Below, piece by piece: positions 57,270 to 64,000 of a stretch of DNA of 64,000 nt (positions are counted from its first letter, which is position 1; every line of letters begins with the position of its first letter). Below the pieces are notes generated by a model. It did no database searches and was not told the origin of the DNA. It was given only the letters and a program-made list of their open reading frames with translations. The stretch lies in assembly GCA_022113835.1 (NCBI GenBank), contig JAILWY010000040.1:1-64000 (forward strand). Direction: 5' to 3'. The translations under genes were made by a program, and so were the position numbers. The DNA is from Atopsyche davidsoni (lineage: Eukaryota > Arthropoda > Insecta > Trichoptera > Hydrobiosidae).

Positions 57270-58250
57270 TGCTAACCTGAGCCGCAACCGGGTTCTCCAT
57301 CCAAAACGCCTCTATGGATGGAGACTCAGCCGCGTCAGGGAGCCCACCCAGCGATGCAAATCGCTGGGGCCTGTCGCGCAACACGGGCAGTGTGCCCCGA
57401 CAAGTGAAAGGCCCGACGTGCGCCGCCTCTTGGAGGGCCCCCAAGGAGCGGACAGCGCGTGCGGCGCCCGGGCAGTGGTTCGTCCGAGCGCCTATCGCCA
57501 GCACCCGGGCGACCTCCGGACCAGTCGCGCTCGAGCGACAGAAGGAGAGAACCGGAACGAAGAAGGAGACATCCGTGACAGGGAGCCCACCAGCGACTCT
57601 GCCGCTGGGCCTTGACACGGAGGTCTAGACCGCCACCAGTACCAGAGAACGGCCCGACGTGCGCCGCCCAAGGAGGGCACCACGGAGCGGACAGCGGAAG
57701 GCGTCAGGATCCAGACTTTCCGCACGTCTTCCGCGAGCACCCGGGCAACACGGAACAGCGTCTCCGGGTCCCGCCGCAGCGCTTGTGGCAGGAACCGAAG
57801 ACCACGAGGAAACACAGTCGCGACAGGGAGCCCACCAGCGGCCCAACCGCTGGGCCCCGACGCCCAAACGACACGAGACCACCAACACCAGGGAAGGGCC
57901 TGATGCGCGCCGCCCAAGGAGGGCACCAGGGAGCGGACAGCGTGAGACGTGCGGATTACTTCTCCCATCCGCACGACTCCCGCGAGCGCATCGGGCAAGA
58001 AAGAACAGCGTCCTCTTCTGGGCCCGCTGCTACCTAGCGGCGGGAGCACAAGAGGACGAGACACGAAGAAGGTCCTTGAAGGCCTAAGAAGACGAGTTTT
58101 TTCCATGTATTGTTTATATGTTCCTCCTATATTCTGTATATGTTTTTCTCCTCTTCTTATGCCTTCAAGGAGGCCGAATAAAAGGATACGCTCCCGCAAC
58201 TCAGCAGTAGTATGCTTACAAGTACCTGGGTGCGGGTTGCAAATGCCAAC
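57270..58250 (+). repeat. Modular 3'UTR: three tandem ~241-246-bp units with hairpins
   Basis: CAGGGAGCCCAC starts at about 57336, 57577 and 57823. GGCCCGACGTGCGCCGCC or its variant follows at 57410, 57651 and 57897, and GGAGCGGACAGCG at 57444, 57685 and 57931. Each unit opens with a hairpin: CCCAGCGAT-GCAA-ATCGCTGGG (57347-57368), CCAGCG-ACTCTGC-CGCTGG (57590-57608), and CCAGCGG-CCCAA-CCGCTGG (57835-57853). The seventh pair changes from A-T to G-C, keeping the stem. A further non-repeated tail (58080-58250) carries GCCTTCAAGGAGGC, AATAAAAGGATACG and the poly(A). Confidence 0.85.
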
Positions 58251-58275
58251 AAAAAAAAAAAAAAAAAAAAAAAAA

Positions 58276-58415
58276 GGTCAGGTCAGGTCAGGTCAGGTCA
58301 GGTCAGGTCAGGTCAGGTTAGGTCAGGTTAGGTTAGGTTAGGTTAGGTTAGGTTAGGTTAGGTTAGGTTAGGTTAGGTTAGGTTAGGTTAGGTTAGGTTA
58401 GGTTAGGTTAGGTCA
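58276..58415 (+). repeat. Telomere-type array: (GGTCA)8 then mostly (GGTTA)n
   Basis: Reading from the poly(A): eight GGTCA, one GGTTA, one GGTCA, seventeen GGTTA, then GGTCAG at the junction with the next element. All units keep the 5-bp register. In TTAGG notation it is a TCAGG block followed by a TTAGG block; TTAGG is the common insect telomere repeat and TCAGG the variant known from beetles. Confidence 0.97.
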
Positions 58416-59367
58416 GCCGTGTCAGGGAGCCCACCCAGCGATGCAAATCGCTGGGGCCTGTCGCGCAACACGGGCAGTGTGCCCCGACAAGTGAAAGGCC
58501 CGACGTGCGCCGCCTCTTGGAGGGCCCCCAAGGAGCGGACAGCGCGTGCGGCGCCCGGGCAGTGGTTCGTCCGAGCGCCTATCGCCAGCACCCGGGCGAC
58601 CTCCGGACCAGTCGCGCTCGAGCGACAGAAGGAGAGAACCGGAAGGAAGAAGGAGACATCCGTGACAGGGAGCCCACCAGCGACTCAGCCGCTGGGCCTT
58701 GACACGGAGGTCTAGACCGCCACCAGTACCAGAGAACGGCCCGACGTGCGCCGCCCAAGGAGGGCACTACTGAGCGGACAGCGGAAGGCGTCCGGATCCA
58801 GACTTTCTGCACGTCTTCCGCGAGCACCCGGGCAACACGGAACAGCGTCTCCGGGTCCCGCCGCAGCGCTTGTGGCAGGAACCGAAGACCACGAGGAAAC
58901 ACAGTCGCGACAGGGAGCCCACCAGCGGCCCAACCGCTGGGCCCTGACGCCCAAACGACACGAGACCACCAACACCAGGGGAAGGGCCTGATGCGCGCCG
59001 CCCAAGGAGGGCACCAGGGAGCGGACAGCGCGAGACGTGCGGATTACTTCTCCCATCCGCACGACTCCCGCGAGTGCATCGGGCAAGAAAGAACAGCGTC
59101 CTCTTCTGGGCCCGCTGCTACCCAGCGGCAGGAGCACAAGAGGACGAGACTCGAAGAAGGTCCTTGAAGGCCTAAGAAGACCAGTTTTTTCCATATATCG
59201 TCTGTATGTTCCTTATATTCTGTATATGTTTTTTCTCCTCTTCTTATGCCTTCAAGGAGGCCTGAATAAAAGGATACGCTCCCGCAACTCAGCAGTAGTA
59301 TGCTTACCAGTACCTGGGTGCGGGTTGCAAATGCCACAACAAAAAAAAAAAAAAAAAAAAAAAAAAA
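58413..59367 (+). mobile_element. 5'-truncated TRAS-like copy (3'UTR only) with poly(A)
   Basis: The sequence matches the 3'UTR of copy 1 from about 57328 onward (the three modules start at about 58421, 58664 and 58909), with scattered substitutions and few indels, and ends in a poly(A) of about 27 (59341-59367). It begins directly at the telomere-type array (GGTCAGCCGTG), and ends directly at GGTTAGG. 5' truncation is normal for target-primed reverse transcription. Confidence 0.9.
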
Positions 59368-59387
59368 GGTTAGGTTAGGTTAGGTTA
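59368..59387 (+). repeat. (GGTTA)4 telomere-type spacer
   Basis: Four exact GGTTA units lie between the poly(A) of the truncated copy and the GGGTGCA start of the next element. Confidence 0.97.
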
Positions 59388-59797
59388 GGGTGCAAAGCCG
59401 GACTCAGACCTCCTCGTGGTGCACCCTGGGAGCAGACAGGTGGAACGGCCATCTCTCAGCTGGCTTAGGTCAGAAGAGCGATGTTCGAACCGCTTGGTTG
59501 CTGCTAACCTAGCCCTGCTAGGAGAGCCGCACTCGGGTCCTCCTTCCAAAACGCCTCTATGGAAGGAGACTCAGCCGTGACAGGGAGCCCCCCAGCGATG
59601 CAAATCGTTGGGCCCTGACGCGCAACCCACCCAACCCCACGGTGTCAGACATCGTGCCTACGGGGTGAATGGTACAAGGTGGTTAAACAATTGTATCATT
59701 AACGATTCCCTCGAGGTACTTGGCGTCCCCTCGTTGTATCTAGCCTCCCTGGCGTAAGCGGGCTCTGCGGCAGGGGAAACTTATTTCCCAGCTTTAC
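59388..59797 (+). other. 5'UTR of the TRAS-like element, copy 2
   Basis: The element starts GGGTGCA (59388-59394), which pairs with TGCACCC at 59420-59426, a terminal hairpin. At about 59577 it contains one unit start that resembles the 3'UTR modules (GACAGGGAGCCCCCCAGCGA and a GCAA loop, with one mismatch in the right arm). The last 130 bp match the minus-strand fragment at 23320-23470. Confidence 0.75.
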
Positions 59798-61255
59798 GTG
59801 GGAACCAAAATGAAGAACTCAAATACAAAACAATCTGATCAGACACTGGCGACGAACCTTAGCTCGATAACTGACAACCTACCGGAACTGGACCTAGAAT
59901 TTGCCTGGCAGCTAGAAAAGCTCGCCAGGAAATTGGATGCGGCAGTCATGCCGAACACTAACTTAACGTTAAAGGCGGCAATACAACTGCTGCGCCCGGC
60001 CACACTGGCGTGGATCAAGCGTGTCGCCGCGCGCACCTCGACCATCCCAGCACCAATACCTGTGGCAAGACCTGCAAACTCAAGGGCTTCGCTACCAGGC
60101 ACATATGCCATGGCGGCAGCTGTCCCTGCGCGCAAGTCGACTTGCTATCCCCCCACATACAAAACGGGGAAAGTAGCGGCCAGACCGCAGCACAGCCGGC
60201 GACAGCCCCCCACAGAGGCAACAGCAGGAACAATAGCAGGAACGAGAAAGACCGCTGCAGCAGCACCAAAGACTGCAGCGGCGGCACCGATAGCAGCGCC
60301 ACGAAAAAAAGCGACAATAGCACGGACACCAGCAACAGCAGCCCTGCCAACAGCAGCAGCAGCACCATCAACAGTAGTAGCAGCAGCAGCACCGTTGGCA
60401 GTGACAACGGACCCCGAGAAGAACGACGACGGCGGCTTCACCATCGTCAAAAGGCGGGCCGCCAAAAAGCGCCCTCCTGAACCCCCGCAGACCAGAATGC
60501 GATTCCCGGCGAGAAAATTGCCAGCCGTGGAGATACGTCCCCTCAACGGGAAGACCGCCGCAGAGACGATCTCCGCGGTGAAGACTGCGGTCAGGCCGGA
60601 CGAGCAAGGCGCCAACGTCCGGACTGTCCGCAAGACCCGCGCAGGCCACATCGTGGTCGAGCTGGACGGGGCGAATGCCGATACGGCCATCAAATTTGCC
60701 AAGGCGGTAGCCGGCGTTCTGGGCGAGAACGCCAGCGTCAAGAGCCTCGGCACGACCTTGACCGTCGAGGTACACAACCTCGACGAATCGACGACGGCAG
60801 ATGAGCTGGCCACCGCGCTAGCGGCGCAGGCCGGGTGTACGCCGGACGCGGTCGGAGCTGTCAAGTTCCTCCCGGCCCGAAACGGCACCAGAACGGGCAT
60901 GGCCGACGTTGCGACAGACGCAGCACAGACCGTCCTGGCAGCGGGCAAGATCCGCGTTGGATGGGTCAGCTGCCGAGTGCGAGAGCACCTGACAATCACC
61001 AGATGCTTCAGGTGCCTCGGCTTCGGCCACGCTGCGCCAAACTGCAGAGGCCCGGACAAGAGCAAGCAGTGCTTCACCTGCGGCCGACCCGGGCACAAGG
61101 CCAAAGAGTGCCGAAACAGGCCGAAGTGCCCGACATGCGTCGCAGCAGGCAAAAGAAGCGACCACGCCCAAGGCAGCGGAAAATGTGAGGCATTCAGGAA
61201 CTACCTGAATGCCTACCGCAAGCATACCGATGTCTCTGCGCGTCCTGCAAATTAA
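59798..61255 (+). CDS. TRAS-like element ORF1 (gag-like), copy 2
   Basis: The frame has 485 codons. The N-terminal half holds an Ala-rich low-complexity region (about 140-205, CAGCAG-type codons). Then come a conserved core (VRTVRKTRAGHIVVELDGAN, about 275-300; TLTVEVHNLDESTTADELAT) and three C-terminal zinc knuckles from residue 403: CFRCLGFGHAAPNC, CFTCGRPGHKAKEC and CPTCVAAGKRSDHAQGSGKC. This is typical for R1-clade ORF1, which binds element RNA and, in TRAS/SART, localises it to telomeres. The end overlaps ORF2 by 26 nt in another frame, so ORF2 is probably translated by reinitiation. No stop or shift is seen. Confidence 0.9.
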   Translation: MGTKMKNSNTKQSDQTLATNLSSITDNLPELDLEFAWQLEKLARKLDAAVMPNTNLTLKAAIQLLRPATLAWIKRVAARTSTIPAPIPVARPANSRASLPGTYAMAAAVPARKSTCYPPTYKTGKVAARPQHSRRQPPTEATAGTIAGTRKTAAAAPKTAAAAPIAAPRKKATIARTPATAALPTAAAAPSTVVAAAAPLAVTTDPEKNDDGGFTIVKRRAAKKRPPEPPQTRMRFPARKLPAVEIRPLNGKTAAETISAVKTAVRPDEQGANVRTVRKTRAGHIVVELDGANADTAIKFAKAVAGVLGENASVKSLGTTLTVEVHNLDESTTADELATALAAQAGCTPDAVGAVKFLPARNGTRTGMADVATDAAQTVLAAGKIRVGWVSCRVREHLTITRCFRCLGFGHAAPNCRGPDKSKQCFTCGRPGHKAKECRNRPKCPTCVAAGKRSDHAQGSGKCEAFRNYLNAYRKHTDVSARPAN

Positions 61256-64000
61256 TCTTAACCATTGCAGGGCGGCGCAGGCGCTGCTGGAGCAGAAAGC
61301 GCGGGAGCTGCAGGCGGACATCATCATCGCCTGCGAGCAGCACCGCACTCCGGCAAGCGCCAGGTGGAGGGCCGACGCGACGGGGCTGACGGCCGTAGCC
61401 ACAGCCGGCGACACCCCCGTCGAAGAGATCGGCACCGCGGGGCAAGGCTTCACATGGATCCGGGTCGGAGGTATACGCGTGTACTCGTGCTACGTTTCAC
61501 CTAACGTGGCGTACGCAGAGTACGAAGCGTACCTCGCCCGGCTCGAGCAGGACGTCCGGACGCACGCAGGTGAAGCTATCATCGCCGGCGACTTCAACGC
61601 GAAGGCCGTCGAATGGGGAGCGCGGTCGACGACCCGGAAAGGAGCGGCACTCGCCGACATGACGGCTGGACTGGGCCTCGTCGTGTGCAATAACGGCGCC
61701 TGCACGTTCCGGAGGGGCTCGTCAGAGTCTATATTAGACCTGACGTTCGCGAGCCCGGGAACCGCACGATCGCTCGAGGGTTGGAGGGTATTGGAGGAAG
61801 AGTCGTTGAGCGACCACCTCTACATATCCTTCACCCTCAACACGACGGCGCCCACCCACCCAGCTGTGCCACCACCGCCCCGAGGACCGGCCTGGAGCCT
61901 GCGGAAGCTGGACGCGGAGAAATTCGCGGACAGCTTCAAGCGGCACGGGGAAGACACCATCAGCGAGGATCCGGAAGCGGCGGCGTGCGCTCTCGTCGCG
62001 AGGACCCGGAAGGCGTGCGACGCGTCCATGCCGCGCAAGTGGTTCCACCCGACCAGAAGACCCGTCCACTGGTGGTCTGAGGAGATCGCTTCTCTGCGGA
62101 AGCAGTCCATGGCTGCCAGAAGGGCACTGCAGAGGAAGAGACCAAAGGCAGGAGGAACCCTGGACTGCACGATGGAGATCGAAGCGTATAGAAGCGCAAA
62201 GAAAGCGCTCACGATCTCCATCAAGACCGCGAAGGAGCGAAGCTGGGAGAAGCTGTGCGCCTCGATTGACGATGACCCCTGGGGACTCCCCTACAGGCTC
62301 GTCATGAAGAGGCTGCACACTCCTCAGATTATCCCGGGCATCACCCTGCCCGGTCGGGTGGACGCCATACTGGACGCTCTGTTCCCAACGCGCCCTGACG
62401 GCGGGCGACCTGCGGTCATCGTAGCTCCGGACGAAGAGATCCCACTCTTCACCGTGCCGGAGCTGAAGATCGCCGCGAGTCGCCTCCCCAACGCCAAGGC
62501 GCCCGGACCCGACGGAATCCCCAACGAGATCGTGAAGAGGACCGCGCGCGAAGATCCTGCGGCGCTGCTCGCGGTCTTCAACACCTGCCTGACGAAGGCC
62601 ACGTTCCCGGGGTGCTGGAAGACCGCGCGCCTAGCGCTGGTGCGCAAAGGAGACAAGCCGGTCGATCTCGCGTCTTCCTACCGACCATTGTGCCTCCTCG
62701 ACAGCTTCGGGAAGCTCTTCGAAAGACTGATACACTCCAGACTGGACTCGTACATCGAGACCGAGGGCTGCCTGTCCGAGTCTCAGTACGGGTTCAGGAG
62801 GGGTAGGTCCACGGCGGACGCCATCACGAGGGTCCACCGCAGGGCCGAGATGGCAAACGCGGGGACCTGGCGGACAAGACAGTACTGCGTGCTCGTAACG
62901 CTTGACGTTAAAAACGCCTTCAACAGCGCCCCATGGGAGAAGATCATGGAGGCGCTGGAGAAGAAAGGCGTCGAGCCGCACGTGCGAGCTGTCGTGGACA
63001 GTTACTTTCGAGACCGCAGCGTGCATTACACTCCCACAGGTGGAATAACCAGAACCACCAGAACCACCACATGCGGAGTGCCACAGGGGTCGGTCCTCGG
63101 ACCGCTCCTGTGGAACATAATGTACGATGCGGTGCTGCGAGTGGAGCTTCCCGACGGTGTCGAAGAGATTGGCTTCGCGGACGACATCGGCGTCGTGGCC
63201 GTCGCCAGAAAGATGTCGGATCTGCAGGCCAATCTTAACGAAGCGCTGCGGAGGATCGCCCAGGCCCTGGGGGACCACCACCTGGAGCTGGCAGCGCACA
63301 AGACCGAGGCGGTAATGCTTGTAGGAAGGCGCAAGCACGAGCCGCCGCGAATAACCGTCGGTGACGCGGTCATCACCCCGCAAAAATCGGTCAGATACCT
63401 GGGCGTGTACTTCGACGGGTCCCTGAAGTACACGGCCCACATCCGCAGAGCCGCGGAGAAAGCCGCGGGAACCACCGCTGCGCTTTCGCGGATCCTGCTG
63501 AACGTGCAGGGTCCGCAGGAACAGAAGCGGAAGCTGCTCGCTAGTGTGGCCCAAGCCCAAATGCTCTTCGGCGCCGAAGTCTGGGCGCCGAGCATGCGGA
63601 TGGCACACTACCGCAGCATGCTATCAAGCGTGCAGCGGCGTGCGGCGCTCCGCGTCATGTGCGGATACCGCACGGTATCGGCCGATGCGGCGCTCGTGCT
63701 CGCGGGGATTCCGCCCATCGACCTTCTCGCAGAGGAACGAAAGGCCATCTTCGAGGACGCCGGTGATCGCGACACCGCGCGCGCGAACGCGAGGGCAACG
63801 ACCGTGCAGAAGTGGCAGGATCGCTGGAGCGAGTCACTTAAGGGGCGATGGACGCAGCGGTTGATCCCGGTCCTCGCCCCTTGGATCTACCGCGCCCACG
63901 GTCAGGTCACCTACCGGCTGACCCAACTTCTCACCGGGCACGGCTGCCTCGGCAGCTACCTGGCGAGGATAGGCCGGTCGGCAAGCGCACGTTGCCCGCT
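61230..64000 (+). CDS. TRAS-like element ORF2 (AP endonuclease + reverse transcriptase), copy 2, runs off the window
   Basis: ATG at 61230 opens MSLRVLQINLNHCRAAQALL. The frame is +1 relative to ORF1 and I find no stop up to the window end (923 codons seen). The endonuclease shows CEQHRTP, IIAGDFNAK (D121), SILDLTFAS and S194-D195-H196. RT shows AKAPGPDGIPNEIV, YRPLCLLDSFGKLFERL, ESQYGFRRGRSTADAI, LDVKNAFNSAPW (D559), CGVPQGSVLGPLLW and IGFADDIGV (D651, D652). The C-terminal region (LLAEERKAIFEDAGDRDTA, then TYRLTQLLTGHGCLGSYLAR) leads to the expected final zinc motif, which lies beyond 64000. It nicks the target and copies its own RNA into it. All catalytic residues that I can check are present. 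Confidence 0.92.
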   Translation, partial: MSLRVLQINLNHCRAAQALLEQKARELQADIIIACEQHRTPASARWRADATGLTAVATAGDTPVEEIGTAGQGFTWIRVGGIRVYSCYVSPNVAYAEYEAYLARLEQDVRTHAGEAIIAGDFNAKAVEWGARSTTRKGAALADMTAGLGLVVCNNGACTFRRGSSESILDLTFASPGTARSLEGWRVLEEESLSDHLYISFTLNTTAPTHPAVPPPPRGPAWSLRKLDAEKFADSFKRHGEDTISEDPEAAACALVARTRKACDASMPRKWFHPTRRPVHWWSEEIASLRKQSMAARRALQRKRPKAGGTLDCTMEIEAYRSAKKALTISIKTAKERSWEKLCASIDDDPWGLPYRLVMKRLHTPQIIPGITLPGRVDAILDALFPTRPDGGRPAVIVAPDEEIPLFTVPELKIAASRLPNAKAPGPDGIPNEIVKRTAREDPAALLAVFNTCLTKATFPGCWKTARLALVRKGDKPVDLASSYRPLCLLDSFGKLFERLIHSRLDSYIETEGCLSESQYGFRRGRSTADAITRVHRRAEMANAGTWRTRQYCVLVTLDVKNAFNSAPWEKIMEALEKKGVEPHVRAVVDSYFRDRSVHYTPTGGITRTTRTTTCGVPQGSVLGPLLWNIMYDAVLRVELPDGVEEIGFADDIGVVAVARKMSDLQANLNEALRRIAQALGDHHLELAAHKTEAVMLVGRRKHEPPRITVGDAVITPQKSVRYLGVYFDGSLKYTAHIRRAAEKAAGTTAALSRILLNVQGPQEQKRKLLASVAQAQMLFGAEVWAPSMRMAHYRSMLSSVQRRAALRVMCGYRTVSADAALVLAGIPPIDLLAEERKAIFEDAGDRDTARANARATTVQKWQDRWSESLKGRWTQRLIPVLAPWIYRAHGQVTYRLTQLLTGHGCLGSYLARIGRSASARCP

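Larger units (their letters stand above)
54283..58275 (+). mobile_element. TRAS-like (R1-clade) non-LTR retrotransposon, copy 1, inactivated
   Basis: This copy starts inside gag, holds ORF2 to about 57260, then a long 3'UTR and a poly(A) tail (58251-58275) that runs straight into telomere-type repeats. Compared with the copy at 59388, positions differ by a constant 6461 bp through ORF2, so no indel separates them there. It has a ~270-bp gag deletion at about 54315, two in-frame stops, a mutated zinc knuckle, and loss of the ORF2 C-terminus. Confidence 0.9.

Noticed and set aside
58276..58415. The GGTCA/GGTTA array considered as CRISPR-like or ordinary microsatellite
   Set aside because: There are no spacers, and both ends are joined to a telomere-targeting retrotransposon family with the expected poly(A) junction.
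60145..61152. 335-codon minus-strand frame opposite ORF1
   Set aside because: It is a shadow of the Ala-rich and GC-rich gag frame. The zinc knuckles and conserved core are on the plus strand.
62631..63608. 325-codon open frame on the minus strand opposite TRAS-like ORF2
   Set aside because: It is the antisense of a GC-rich coding region with strong codon bias. A matching antisense frame of similar kind exists opposite copy 1. No domain is visible.

Overview
The window looks like an insect nuclear genome. Its protein genes are split by short GT-AG introns, its intergenic DNA is AT-rich with long (TA)n runs, it carries TTAGG/TCAGG telomere-type pentamers, and its transposon fauna is typical of insects: R1/TRAS-type, Jockey, mariner, Helitron, hAT, piggyBac-like and BEL/Pao elements. 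I cannot assign an order or species.

Left part (1-22 kb). A diverged higher-order tandem repeat (540-1420) lies downstream of a 13-exon SMYD4-like gene on the minus strand (1819-7104; TPR, split SET, MYND finger, 793 aa by my exon join). After it come (TA)n blocks, an orphan THAP-domain first exon (9427-9618), and pieces of an LTR retrotransposon whose LTR end occurs several times. A 20-exon eIF4G gene on the minus strand (14594-20768; eIF4E-binding motif, MIF4G, MA3, W2; 1007 aa by my join) has one GC-AG intron and an unusually short N-terminus.

Middle (23-37 kb). Dead R1-clade retrotransposon fragments on the minus strand (23030-25881) precede a plasma-membrane Ca2+-ATPase (PMCA) gene on the plus strand. 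Its whole 1167-codon reading frame is one exon (29592-33095). A non-coding first exon with an Inr+DPE promoter (start near 26752) and a 2.6-kb 5'UTR intron fit the sequence. Its 3' region carries a TTAA-flanked piggyBac-like MITE.

Right part (37-64 kb). This is a transposon graveyard: diverged tandem repeats, a mariner copy with TA duplications and a broken catalytic triad, a G-rich 22-bp minisatellite, a Helitron remnant with A/T borders, and a GTF2IRD2-like hAT element with 8-bp target duplications whose middle is replaced by two Jockey fragments. A second Helitron 5' end and a BEL/Pao pol/LTR fragment follow.

From 54.3 kb to the window end lies a head-to-tail set of TRAS-like (R1-clade) retrotransposons separated by telomere-type repeats. 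Copy 1 is dead. Then come poly(A), an array that switches from (GGTCA)n to (GGTTA)n, a 5'-truncated 3'UTR copy, poly(A), (GGTTA)4, and a copy whose ORF1 and ORF2 are open to the window end. The 3'UTR holds three tandem ~240-bp modules, each opening with a hairpin whose stem shows compensatory changes. This telomere-repeat and retrotransposon unit is the most interesting system in the window.
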